Source: Chryseobacterium viscerum (GTDB lineage Bacteria; Bacteroidota; Bacteroidia; Flavobacteriales; Weeksellaceae). From it: a DNA stretch of 64,000 nucleotides. Under the pieces are notes generated by a model, which saw only the letters and a list, made by a program, of their open reading frames with translations, ran no database searches and was not told the origin of the DNA. Each line of letters begins with the position of its first letter. Position 1 is the first letter of the stretch. The DNA lies in contig NZ_PPEG02000011.1 of the NCBI RefSeq assembly GCF_002899945.2, positions 91,407 to 155,406 on the forward strand, in the 5' to 3' direction. The translations under genes and the position numbers were made by a program. This document shows positions 17,581 through 26,976 of this stretch, in pieces.

Positions 17581-18198
17581 TTAATATGCGTAGATATCAT
17601 CAAGATCATCAATAAAATAATTATCGTTGTGGATTTCTTTTATTGGATTATCATACAGTAGAAATGCTTTGATTTGTGGCTCAAGGATTACTGTTTCTTT
17701 AGTAATCATATTTGATTTGACTTTTTCTCTTAATTCCATCAAAAGTCTTCCCAATGCATTTTTTCCTTTCAATATAGAAGGGTTTAAAGGTGAAGCTCCC
17801 CATATAGTATCTTTTTTAGAAAATTCAACTATTGTTTTTTCACCCGTACTTAGTAGTAATTCCGAAAAAGTATCAAAGTTTTGAATCAATTTAACTTCTA
17901 GACACCATTTCATCACCTTAAACTTTACGCTATCCCAATCCTGTCTGCTAAACTGCTGGTATTTCCTACTTACGGATTTTGCATCCATTGGATTTTTTGT
18001 TTCAATAATTTCCTTCTGAATCATTGGAAATAATGGAAATCTGCATGCTTGATAAAGAATTTCTGAACTTTGGATATTAACTTCGTTAATGAACAGAGAA
18101 TAGCCGGGAGCCATATTAGAAAGGCCTCCAAATTTATTTTCAGTTTTAGCAAAAGTTATAATTTCTCTTGTATTATATTCTCTAATGCTCGGATTCAT
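17581..18198 (-). CDS. NADAR-domain protein
   Basis: A 205-residue protein that spans one NADAR (YbiA-like) domain. Visible motifs are KFGGLSNMAPG (residues about 22-32), SSEILYQACRF (43-53), the helix DWDSVKFKVMKWCLEVKLIQ, and DTIWGASPLN followed by GKNALGRLLMEL. NADAR proteins are N-glycosidases. Characterised members act on riboflavin-pathway intermediates or remove ADP-ribose from guanine, reversing DarT-type or similar modification. The gene lies 24 bp after the phosphoribosyltransferase-like gene and 45 bp before the STAND gene. A role in nucleotide or nucleic-acid modification turnover inside a defence operon is the best inference. It could serve as the antidote in this operon. Confidence 0.85.
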   Translation of the reverse strand: MNPSIREYNTREIITFAKTENKFGGLSNMAPGYSLFINEVNIQSSEILYQACRFPLFPMIQKEIIETKNPMDAKSVSRKYQQFSRQDWDSVKFKVMKWCLEVKLIQNFDTFSELLLSTGEKTIVEFSKKDTIWGASPLNPSILKGKNALGRLLMELREKVKSNMITKETVILEPQIKAFLLYDNPIKEIHNDNYFIDDLDDIYAY

Positions 18199-18222
18199 AG
18201 TGCTAATTTAAACATTTTTTCA

Positions 18223-19264
18223 TTATCCTCTATTAGCCACAGGAAATAAAGGTATCCAATCGTGACCTGGAACTTGCCACCAATATACTAACGGACAATT
18301 ATTTGGAATATTTCGCCATGTAAAAAAGTGAGTTCCTAACCCAAATATCTTATATGCCGGATTTATAAGACCTAACGGTCTGAGATTAGGCTTGACTTCA
18401 CCCGCAATCATTTCAATAATATCAATCCCTTTTTCAGTAATTATATTTTCATATCTAATCCGGTTTTCGGAGTTGGTGAAAAATGTCTCGTTGACAGGAG
18501 TATTTATTCTTCTATAGGCATAATCCTCGTGCTTGTCTGCACTAAGATTCTCTAAGTAGCTGTTGATTTTGGTATTGTTTCCTTTAACAGGCTTTGCTAC
18601 GTTAAACTTTTGATCAGAGTATTTTGCATGATTCTCAATTTCATAATTCAAATACCAATTGATTTTTCTGCTGACTTTATCGCTAAATGTCTTGGTGATT
18701 CTGTATTCTTGAAAAGCCCGCCCCCATGAGTGTAAGCAAAAAACACTTACACTTAGTGTGATTTCATTAGCAGCCAATTTTTCGTGGTTTTTTTTCTGTT
18801 GGTCATCTTCTTTATTTAAGAAGTTGATGACATCTCTGCCGATAGTACTTCCGGATGCTAAAATGTCATCTATATATAAAATGTCTCTTAGGAAAAGTGA
18901 TATAATCTTCGTACGAAAGAGAATATTTTTCCTCTAAAACTTCCCCTAATAGTTTTAAAATGGCGGGTTGACTTTTGTAGGATGGTTGAACATTTAAAAA
19001 TTCCGTATCCATTAAGAACTGAGAAACATTATCATATCCAAACAATTTTAAATACACTTCAATATGACTAAAGATATATTCCTTTGCAGTATCTCTTGAA
19101 ATGTAGACAAATGGTAAAATATTATTGAGCTCATTTAAAACAAGTCCACCATCGTCACCAAACTGTTCGCTCCATTTTAAAATTTTATCTGGAGTTATCT
19201 GTATTCCATCATGAGTGCGATAATCTTTTATAATTTCATAAATACTTTCAATTAGAGTTTTCAT
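18223..19264 (-). pseudogene. PRTase-like conflict-system protein, frameshifted
   Basis: Two minus frames make one gene. The upstream frame (19264-18866) gives 132 residues (IQITPDKILKWSEQFGDDGG, LLGEVLEEKYSLSYEDYI). It meets TGA exactly where the other frame reads DILYIDDILASGSTIGRDVI. That is a phosphoribosyltransferase PRPP loop, and it continues to HFFTWRNIPNNCPLVYWWQV at 18223. Skipping one base between about 18885 and 18905 restores a single protein of about 345 residues. The length, the PRPP loop and the NADAR neighbour suit the PRTase-CE type described in conflict systems (named from memory). The shift may be a real mutation, a sequencing error or programmed +1 frameshifting. A TTTT run sits at the junction. 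Confidence 0.65.
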
Positions 19265-19309
19265 TAGTGGTTTTTAGTCATATTTTCAAAAATAAGAATA
19301 AAACAGTAT

Positions 19310-20458
19310 TTATGCATTATTTTTTTTAGAATTGTAGAATTTCTCATACTCTGTAAATACATCAAATATTTTTACAATTGCCGCTACATTTATGTAATTC
19401 TTCCACTTCAAATTATAGTCCTTGAAATTTCCATGAATTATTTGATTTCTGTCATCCTTATATTTTCTAACAAGAAAATTCAACATCACAGATAAATTAA
19501 TCTTGATTTCTTTATCTTCATCTGTCATCAATTCACTAGAATCATTTTTTAAATTTTCGACCAAATCAGAAATCTCAGATTCGGTGATTGTGTCTTTATT
19601 AAATTTTGACAATCTTTTTTCAATTCTTTTTTGTGCAGATACATGCGTCTTATGTTTTTTACGAAGTTGATTAAGGGAATTATCGTTGACGTCTTTATAA
19701 TGTACTAATGCTTCTGAAAACTTAATAGGGAAGTCACTAAGCCATTTGCCTTTTGTTATTAAACTTTCTAATGAAGTAAATTTGTTGTAGATATATTCAT
19801 TTATTTCATCATCATTTAAACTTGGGTTTTGATTTTGGTAAATTCTTCTTGACAAAAGTCTAACCAGGCTTTCACATGCTGTAATAAAAAGAATATTACT
19901 TGTGATGAAACTATTATTATTTGATGACTCTACAGCAACCTCAATAACCGAAATGATTTCTCGAAATTCCTTGTCACACTTCAGAACAGGCAATATCCTA
20001 TCAGTTATCTCGGTAATTTTAGAGGGAAGAAACTTTTCAAGAATGGAAATGTCTTTTCTTTTAAGATAGATATCAATGTAATCTTTCACATACCCATCCG
20101 TCAACCATGCAATGTCAAGTAATAAATTTGATTCGGGGGATAATCTCGCAATATCAAATATTATAGATCCAGTTTGGATTTGCATCAATGTTACATTGAA
20201 AAATTCAGACAATTCCTGTGTACTAATGTTGCCATCTTCAAATTTTGACTTTAGATTACAATATAATTCAACTTGATCAGGATGTCGATCATGATTTATT
20301 TTTTGGATAATCTCTTTAAGCTGTTCGATGGATATTTCACTTTTTTTTCCTATCCATCTTTTATTTTTGTCGAATCTTAAATCCTTGTACTTTTCAAGAT
20401 AGTTATTGGCTATCTTTTTTAATTCCTTTAGTTCATTAATTCTTTCATTTGTTTTCAT
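19310..20458 (-). CDS. Large helical protein with HEPN-like C-terminus
   Basis: A 382-residue protein with no recognised family name. It is rich in charged helices. The middle (SSNNNSFITSNILFITACES followed by LVRLLSRRIY) and the C-terminus (VRKYKDDRNQIIHGNFKD) resemble Apea-like HEPN proteins, where RNxIxH provides the Rx4-6H ribonuclease motif. It is the first gene of a minus-strand run with gaps of 45, 24 and 45 bp to the PRTase-like, NADAR and STAND genes, so it is likely the lead gene of that operon. An RNase role is inferred from the motif. A purely structural helical sensor remains possible. Confidence 0.55.
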   Translation of the reverse strand: MKTNERINELKELKKIANNYLEKYKDLRFDKNKRWIGKKSEISIEQLKEIIQKINHDRHPDQVELYCNLKSKFEDGNISTQELSEFFNVTLMQIQTGSIIFDIARLSPESNLLLDIAWLTDGYVKDYIDIYLKRKDISILEKFLPSKITEITDRILPVLKCDKEFREIISVIEVAVESSNNNSFITSNILFITACESLVRLLSRRIYQNQNPSLNDDEINEYIYNKFTSLESLITKGKWLSDFPIKFSEALVHYKDVNDNSLNQLRKKHKTHVSAQKRIEKRLSKFNKDTITESEISDLVENLKNDSSELMTDEDKEIKINLSVMLNFLVRKYKDDRNQIIHGNFKDYNLKWKNYINVAAIVKIFDVFTEYEKFYNSKKNNA

Positions 20459-20605
20459 TGTATTTTATTTAATAACTGATAATGTTTGGTTTTGTGAAGA
20501 TAATTTGCAGATATTTAGATAACTTAATTCAATAAATTATAAATAAAAACAGTTGAAATTTTATCAAATATTGTAAAAAAAAGAATTAATTTATTTGTTT
20601 CCGTC

Positions 20606-23155
20606 TTATAATTGATTTAATCTGGCAATCAGTTTTTCCTTCTCTCCGCTTCCGGTCGTTGAAAATCTCATTAAAGGAATATTATATTTTTCTAAAATAA
20701 CAGTTTTCATAGAATCCCTTTCACCTTGTCGGCTTTCTTCTCTATGATACTCATAACCGTCTACTTCTATCGCTAATACAGGATTTTTTCCAAGTTTGTT
20801 GTAGATTACAAAATCAAGATGCGCGGCGTGATGTGTGGCATAACGCTGTTCTTCCTCTGAAAGCTTCTTAAAATCCAAAAGAAGATTTCTTAAAGGAAAA
20901 TGAAGCACCACATCGTATTTGTTAAATTCACCCAGAGACAAAACTTCCTTAATCAATCCATACATTAAATTCTCACTATCGAAAACAGATTTCTTCTCTT
21001 GGGCTGATAGCAGAGCTCTTCGTTTCTCTTCATATCCTTTGTACAAATAATCGAAAATAGAGTTGAGCTCACTGTTGACAATGTCGAAGTTATGATAATC
21101 TATGTACTTTATCAGGTCAGATATATTATTGTCTTTTTCGCTTTCATTCCCGTTAACGACCAGAATCAGCTGATCTTTTGCTCTTGAGACAGCAACATTC
21201 AAACGGTTGGGATGATCGGTGAAATCTGATATTTCATTATCCACCGTAGAAAGAATGATTACATCATTTTCCCTTCCCTGAAATTTATCTACTGTGTCCG
21301 CTTTAATATCGGTTCCTACAAACGTATTTTGCAAAGCCGATGTCTGATTACGATAAGGAGTTACGATTCCCAAATCTACTGCCTGAAGACTTTGCTGAGG
21401 AATAATTTCGTGCAAAATAACATCAATCTGTCGCTGATTCATTCTGTCTCGTGCGTGATTACCAGCTACGGTCTTATAAACAACCAAAGGATTTCTGTCC
21501 GTCTTTGCTTCAGATAAGATAATCAACTGATTATTGTAAAATTTCCGGTTACAGAAATCAATAATCTGAGGATGACAGCGGTAATGTTCTTTTAAAAGCG
21601 TCTTGGGAATATCGGGAAACAGTTCTGTTACCGATGATAGCAAACTGTGATTTGAATAACGGTATGCTTCAGGAAGATTATATGTCTGAAAAATGGAATC
21701 TGTCTTATGTGCCGTTTGAGCATCGACCACATTGGGAAGCTGCTTTAAATCTCCAACAATCACCGCTCTTTTGGCGCACGACAGAGCTAAGACTCCCGTT
21801 GCCAGATCTACTTGCGAAGACTCATCAATGATCACAAAATCATAGACTACGTTTTCAGCGAGACTTCTTCTCAGCGAATAAGTTGTACTCATGATGATGG
21901 GATAGTCTAGGATAAATTCAGCTGATCTGAAACGAATATCTCTTGCAATATATTCGGAACGTTGATTATCATTATACCTTTCACATAGTTTGCTTTTAAA
22001 CAACTGCATCGAAATATCCGTATATTCCTTCATTTTCTCATTAAAAGAAAAATCTTTTAGCACGGCTTCTAACTCACGTTTTCTTAGCTTAAGTTCTGAG
22101 ATTTTTGTGGTGTAATATTTTGACTGCACCAATCTGATTAATTCCGGATAAGAAAATTCATAAAAATTTTTATCTCTTACCCCATAAAGAAAAGGAAAGG
22201 TCAGTTTACGCCACCAGTTCAATTTTTTGCCTGACTGCTCATAGTTTTCAATAGTGATCCAAAGCGAGAGCAGTTGATCAGAACTGACATTCTTTTTAAA
22301 ACGGACATCTGCAAATATAGGATTGGAGCTGGTGAAATGGTGGTATTCTTTTTCTATATTTTCAATTTCCAGTTTCAGAGAAGCCAATTCATTTTTAAGT
22401 TCAAGTTTTTCTGAAAGCTGTACGAATAGTAGTTTATTGGCTTCATTGAGTGAAAGAGTCATATCATCAGATAATCTCCAACTTGATAAGTCTGGGATAT
22501 CAGTCTGGGATTCAATGAATTCTTTTTTATTTTGTGAGTTTCCTAAAAGTGCTGCTATGAAAGAAATGCCATTCTTCTCCAGCTTTTCAAAAACATTCTT
22601 AGTTGCAGAATTGTTGCTTGAAACTATTGCTACCGTTTGATTATTCATCACCGCATTCGCAATGATGTTGAGAATGGTCTGTGTTTTTCCGGTTCCCGGA
22701 GGTCCTTCAATGACACTTAAAGGATTTGAAAAAGCTTCATTAACTCCATCTTTTTGGCTAAGATTAAAACCAAAAGGAAAGATTTCAAAAGGAGAGGTTG
22801 CCAAATCTTTCTGAGGCTGAGTTCCATTAAGATAACTCGACAGAATTGAGCTTTCAGGAATAAAAGATATTTTGGAGTAGCTGTCGGCGAGTATATTATT
22901 TCCCTCTTCTGTTTTAAGCCCGATCGTTTGAGCAATTTCTTTCAAGTAACTGAAAATACTTCCTGCTTTCTCACTTTGAACAGCAGACTTCACAATCCTG
23001 ATCTTGCTTTGATGATAGGTATAAGACTTATCATTACTCTTGTAAATCACCACACACTTATTCCCTTCCAAAGAATAGGATTCTATCTCATCAGTTCTGT
23101 CTTTGCCATCGATGTAGACGGCTTGGGATTTAAGGTTTTGGACACTATTATACAT
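20606..23155 (-). CDS. SF1 helicase fused to a Vsr-like nuclease
   Basis: An 849-residue protein. The helicase core is of the UPF1/Dna2-like SF1 type: EGPPGTGKTQTILNII near residue 150, DFVIIDESSQVDL near 445, VGDLKQLPNVV near 468, KFQGRENDVIILSTVDNE near 628 and LNVAVSRAKDQL near 655. A long coiled segment separates motifs Ia and II. The C-terminal 150 residues look like a Vsr/DUF559-type endonuclease (HLDFVIYN, AIEVDGYEYHREE near 795, then LMRFSTTG). Proteins of this design occur in defence islands and resemble the helicase-Vsr proteins called Hhe, although the DUF4011 part is not evident here. It stands between two putative operons, with gaps of 121 and 147 bp. Confidence 0.75.
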   Translation of the reverse strand: MYNSVQNLKSQAVYIDGKDRTDEIESYSLEGNKCVVIYKSNDKSYTYHQSKIRIVKSAVQSEKAGSIFSYLKEIAQTIGLKTEEGNNILADSYSKISFIPESSILSSYLNGTQPQKDLATSPFEIFPFGFNLSQKDGVNEAFSNPLSVIEGPPGTGKTQTILNIIANAVMNNQTVAIVSSNNSATKNVFEKLEKNGISFIAALLGNSQNKKEFIESQTDIPDLSSWRLSDDMTLSLNEANKLLFVQLSEKLELKNELASLKLEIENIEKEYHHFTSSNPIFADVRFKKNVSSDQLLSLWITIENYEQSGKKLNWWRKLTFPFLYGVRDKNFYEFSYPELIRLVQSKYYTTKISELKLRKRELEAVLKDFSFNEKMKEYTDISMQLFKSKLCERYNDNQRSEYIARDIRFRSAEFILDYPIIMSTTYSLRRSLAENVVYDFVIIDESSQVDLATGVLALSCAKRAVIVGDLKQLPNVVDAQTAHKTDSIFQTYNLPEAYRYSNHSLLSSVTELFPDIPKTLLKEHYRCHPQIIDFCNRKFYNNQLIILSEAKTDRNPLVVYKTVAGNHARDRMNQRQIDVILHEIIPQQSLQAVDLGIVTPYRNQTSALQNTFVGTDIKADTVDKFQGRENDVIILSTVDNEISDFTDHPNRLNVAVSRAKDQLILVVNGNESEKDNNISDLIKYIDYHNFDIVNSELNSIFDYLYKGYEEKRRALLSAQEKKSVFDSENLMYGLIKEVLSLGEFNKYDVVLHFPLRNLLLDFKKLSEEEQRYATHHAAHLDFVIYNKLGKNPVLAIEVDGYEYHREESRQGERDSMKTVILEKYNIPLMRFSTTGSGEKEKLIARLNQL

Positions 23156-23276
23156 TGGTCTTTAGTTTACCATAAATATATTAAACTAATTTTAAAATAA
23201 ATCTTAACACATTAAAGCTATAGAAAATATGTTTTTGGTCGAAATTAACTGAGATTGTTGTAGATGTATATAAAAT

Positions 23277-24278
23277 TTATTCTTTTAAAACAATTTTTGT
23301 AATCTTACCTTCCACTACTGTAAAATCAACATTCCTGTACCAAAGGTTTTTGAAGTGATCTTCATCATTATCGGTAAAACGATTATTCTTGACACCTATC
23401 GTTAAATAAGGTAGTTTAATATCCCATTTTGATCTTATTTTAAGATTTTGTTTACAAAGCTTCTGTTCTTCTGATTGACTATATTCTACGAAGTCTGAAA
23501 TCCCAGAGCATTCAAAGATGGTCTTCCATCCATTCTTTTGTTCAAAGTCCAAATCTGGATGAAGATTTTTTGTCAGGTCTTCGGTATCTCCTGAATTGCA
23601 TGCATTAATAAAATCTCTGACTATTTTTCTTGGAACTCTTTGTATTTCTGTAATTTTCTTCTTTTTGTTGGTTTTAAAAATTTTGAAATCTTCCTGTGCT
23701 ATGTCCTGTATCTTGTAAAATCCAAAATCGAAAGCCTCCATCGGTGACTTATACATTCTATCTTGCAATATTTCGGAGTTTTCCTTCTCCACAGGTTCTC
23801 TAAAGTTATTGAGGAGTACGAATCCTCTCTCTTCCGTACGCTTGTTGATGCCATCAATGATGTTAGTTTGATAAAAGAACTCTTGGTCATCAAATAAAAC
23901 GGTTATTTTCTGACTGAACCTAACAGGGTTATCATTCTTGATGGTTTTTTTTACAAGATATTTAGTTTCGTTAACAGGATTTTCATTTCTTCCTCCCCAA
24001 CCATCAGTTGCAAATTCGGATTCATACCTTGATAATTCAAGTCTAATTTCTTTTCTTCCCGTTCCTGGATGACCAATAAATTCATATTGAGGAAAACAAC
24101 TCAAAATAGCGGTTTCCAATTCCCACTCTCCATAATCACTTGTAAACGCGATACGATAATGATTTTCAAATTCTAAAATATAAACTGGAAATTGAATATT
24201 GCTATCGATTATTTTTTGTTTGATAAGATCTAAATCTGATTTTCTATTGATTGTTATAGTGATCTCTGTTTCATTCAT
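23277..24278 (-). CDS. Hypothetical protein with NTF2-like C-terminus
   Basis: A 333-residue protein. The first 100 residues (FPVYILEFENHYRIAFTSDY, ETAILSCFPQYEFIGHPGTG) suggest an alpha/beta domain. The C-terminal 120 residues (IVRDFINACNSGDTEDLTKN, LHPDLDFEQKNGWKTIF, then LWYRNVDFTVVEGKITKIVL) match the pattern of an NTF2/SnoaL-like cone fold. No catalytic residues can be assigned. It follows the UPF0489 gene by 31 bp and is on the same strand as Gabija, so it may belong to an extended Gabija transcript. The role is unknown. Confidence 0.55.
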   Translation of the reverse strand: MNETEITITINRKSDLDLIKQKIIDSNIQFPVYILEFENHYRIAFTSDYGEWELETAILSCFPQYEFIGHPGTGRKEIRLELSRYESEFATDGWGGRNENPVNETKYLVKKTIKNDNPVRFSQKITVLFDDQEFFYQTNIIDGINKRTEERGFVLLNNFREPVEKENSEILQDRMYKSPMEAFDFGFYKIQDIAQEDFKIFKTNKKKKITEIQRVPRKIVRDFINACNSGDTEDLTKNLHPDLDFEQKNGWKTIFECSGISDFVEYSQSEEQKLCKQNLKIRSKWDIKLPYLTIGVKNNRFTDNDEDHFKNLWYRNVDFTVVEGKITKIVLKE

Positions 24279-24309
24279 TGATTAAGTATTAAAAAAAAGA
24301 AGTCTACAA

Positions 24310-25047
24310 TTAAAGAGAATTATTGTCAATGATTTCATCAAGTTCCAACTCCAAAATCTCATTGAAAATCTTTAAAATTTTAAAAGAATTTTCCCACCCG
24401 CCACAACATTCGGGACTAAGTGCTATTGTTAAAACATCAATCTCAGTCATTCTCTTTTTGATCTCCTCTGCAACTTTTTTAATTGCCTCATCAGAATACA
24501 GCTGGATTTGAGGTCCGCCTACGCTGGCAAAGAAATAATCGAGATCGAGATTGACGATACATCCATTTTTAGGATACTCAATCCAATGTTTAAATTCTCT
24601 CAGAAAATGCTCTATATCATATTCAATCTCCACGAACTCAGTTTTCGAACCTGCTTTTTTTGTGATAAAGTATTTTTTGTCAAATAATGTCGGATACAAG
24701 TTATCGATATGGTGGATATAATTATCCCACCTAAATAGTTTGACTACCAGATCAGGATGACCTTCCATTTCCTGCTTTAAACCACAATATTCTTCAAAGT
24801 TCAGTCTTTGAAAATCTATGTTTCTGTCTACAATATTCGCTTCAGTTTCTTCTGGTTGATCGATCAAATCATAATGTCTGTCAATATGAACAAAAGTATA
24901 TTTTTGAAGAACATCAATCTCTTGCAACCAGCACCAGGCAGCAGCCAGATGATTGTCTGACACATATATTTTATTTTTTTTGTAAAGGAAATTCACATTG
25001 ATCGATTCTGATTCTCCTAATGCTTTTGGCATTTCTTTTATCCACAT
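24310..25047 (-). CDS. UPF0489-family protein
   Basis: A 245-residue protein that shows the UPF0489 (C5orf22-like) signature: VSDNHLAAAWCWLQE, FVHIDRHYDL near residues 57-66, IVNLDLDYFF near 165, and LTIALSPECCGGW near 210. The spaced aspartates and histidines resemble an arginase/deacetylase-type metal site, but no activity is established to my knowledge. It lies 83 bp after gajB and 31 bp before the NTF2-like gene, all on the minus strand. Association with Gabija may be chance within the island, or it could be an accessory protein. The family call is firmer than any function. Confidence 0.75.
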   Translation of the reverse strand: MWIKEMPKALGESESINVNFLYKKNKIYVSDNHLAAAWCWLQEIDVLQKYTFVHIDRHYDLIDQPEETEANIVDRNIDFQRLNFEEYCGLKQEMEGHPDLVVKLFRWDNYIHHIDNLYPTLFDKKYFITKKAGSKTEFVEIEYDIEHFLREFKHWIEYPKNGCIVNLDLDYFFASVGGPQIQLYSDEAIKKVAEEIKKRMTEIDVLTIALSPECCGGWENSFKILKIFNEILELELDEIIDNNSL

Positions 25048-25130
25048 TAAAACTTTATTTTTATTAATTTTTCGAAGTTATAGTTTGAATTGACATACAC
25101 TGGAAAAGTTTGTATCATAACTATCTGGAA

Positions 25131-26975
25131 CTAATCATTTCTTTCTGCTATAACCACTATTCCTGAACGTATTAATTCTTCCAAAATAATTTTTATTTTG
25201 CTTGTACTTTGTCTCTGTAAGCCGAAACGTCCCGTCCTCTGCTTGCTAAATGTAAATACAACTCGTTCTTTGGCTCGTGACAATGCAACAAAGAATGCAC
25301 ATTTATCTTCGTCAGGTTGGCGTTCGAATGACCAAAATGCCCCATCTTCTAATCCGATGAATATTACGGTGTGATATTCCAAACCTTTGCTTTTATGTAT
25401 GGTCATAACAGGAATGGTATCTTTGCCGACCAGCATGTCTAAAGCCAAAACAATATCATTTGATTCCTGACAATTTTTTATAAACTCATTTTCCAGATTT
25501 TGTAAAACATCATCTAAAAAATCACTATTTCTTAACGAGGAAAATGATGCCCTGATGCGATCTTTACCCGCAAAATTTACTACCTCTTCAAAAAGCTTTT
25601 TGATTACCACTTCATTAGTTTCGTCTACATTGTAATTGTTATTCATTTGCTTTACAAAATTCGAAAATGAGATTTCCAACCTTAATAATTGATGATCTTC
25701 CAATTCTGTATGCAGTTGACTTAAGAAACTAAAGGCTTTTGCCTTTTCCTCGATGGATCTTTTTTTGAAAATAACATATAAAACATTAATGACGTAAACT
25801 GATACTTCTTGTATTAAAAGATCCTGTAATTTATTCTCATCTCTCGCTTTTACACCATTTTCATTAAAATACTTAATTAATTCGCCAGCATATTGATCTA
25901 ATTGTTGCTTTACTAAAATGCAAATGTTCCGAGGATTAATCTTTTCTTCATCGATCCATTTTTGTACCTCAGTAAAAAGTATCTGTTTTTCTAAATTGGG
26001 ATTTTCAAAAACCCAGACGGAACACTCACCTTGTTCAGGATGCCATTTTTTAGAAGGTGTTGCAAGATCACTTTTCTGCAATAGTTTTTCGGTTAAATGG
26101 TTCAGCAACATTACTAATCTTGGCGCACATCGAAAGTTCATTGTAAGTGGAATGCGTTCCGCAGTAGTATCTGCAATGAAATCTTCAAATATAGATTCCT
26201 GCGCGCCAGCCCACATCATAATCCTTTGTTTATCATCGCCGACAGCAGTAAATTTAGTGGTACTATCTAAAAAACAACTTTTAAAGAAATCATATTGAAT
26301 TTCTGTAGTATCTTGAAATTCATCCAAAAAAACAAAATGGTAGGTTGTTTGTAAATACTCTCTAATTTTTGGATTTATTTTGATTATATATTCAGCTAAT
26401 CGCATGATCATTTTGAATGATAATTTTGATTGCCGGATCATTGTTTTCCAAACCCTGTTTCGTACATCTTCACCATGATTTAACTTTGTATGCGGGAATG
26501 TGTTGTGATGAAGACTGAGTATCTCGGCTGTTGGTACACTGTTAAAATATGTAATGTCCTCTGCTTTGTAATAGTCTAAAATTGTACGATCATCCAATAT
26601 AACAGCATATTCCGAGTTAATCTTATAGTAAGTTGGAACAGCCTGATTAAATCTGTCGAACAATTGTTTAGCAAACGAATCAAAAGTCAGGGAATCAAAC
26701 CTTTTTGCCAATTCTTCACCACATCGTAGTGTTACTCTTTCCTTCAAATTATAAGCAGCATCTCTCTTAAAACTAATAGCCAATATTTTATGTGGAAATT
26801 TGCAGGTATTTGTCTGCAATAAAAAACATGCTTTTTGAGCTAGCAACTCTGTTTTTCCTGCTCCGGGACCTGCAACAACCAAATTATTTTCAGTAGTAAT
26901 AGCTACATCAAAGGCATTTTCTTCAAGCTCCAGACCATCGGTAGGTATCCACTCATCGTTTTTGATTGGTTTCAT
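25131..26975 (-). CDS. gajB: Gabija helicase GajB
   Basis: A 614-residue UvrD/PcrA-type SF1A helicase: Walker A VAGPGAGKTELLAQ (residues 34-47), motif II FLDEFQDTTE near 217, motif III AVGDDKQRIMMWAGA near 245, motif V MTIHKSKGLEY near 525 and motif VI FVALSRAKERVVF near 565. It begins one base after the stop of an OLD-family ATPase-TOPRIM gene, which is the gajA-gajB order of Gabija. In Gabija, GajA is the DNA-nicking complex core and GajB binds it and responds to DNA ends and nucleotide depletion. It is somewhat longer than the best-known GajB, with additional sequence between motifs III and V. All core motifs are intact. Confidence 0.85.
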   Translation of the reverse strand: MKPIKNDEWIPTDGLELEENAFDVAITTENNLVVAGPGAGKTELLAQKACFLLQTNTCKFPHKILAISFKRDAAYNLKERVTLRCGEELAKRFDSLTFDSFAKQLFDRFNQAVPTYYKINSEYAVILDDRTILDYYKAEDITYFNSVPTAEILSLHHNTFPHTKLNHGEDVRNRVWKTMIRQSKLSFKMIMRLAEYIIKINPKIREYLQTTYHFVFLDEFQDTTEIQYDFFKSCFLDSTTKFTAVGDDKQRIMMWAGAQESIFEDFIADTTAERIPLTMNFRCAPRLVMLLNHLTEKLLQKSDLATPSKKWHPEQGECSVWVFENPNLEKQILFTEVQKWIDEEKINPRNICILVKQQLDQYAGELIKYFNENGVKARDENKLQDLLIQEVSVYVINVLYVIFKKRSIEEKAKAFSFLSQLHTELEDHQLLRLEISFSNFVKQMNNNYNVDETNEVVIKKLFEEVVNFAGKDRIRASFSSLRNSDFLDDVLQNLENEFIKNCQESNDIVLALDMLVGKDTIPVMTIHKSKGLEYHTVIFIGLEDGAFWSFERQPDEDKCAFFVALSRAKERVVFTFSKQRTGRFGLQRQSTSKIKIILEELIRSGIVVIAERND

Positions 26976-26976
26976 T

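Noticed and set aside
18223..18777. Stand-alone 184-residue gene, possibly DarT partner of NADAR
   Set aside because: No DarT NAD-binding motifs were seen. The frame is open further upstream and contains a PRPP loop, so it is the 3' part of a PRTase-like gene.
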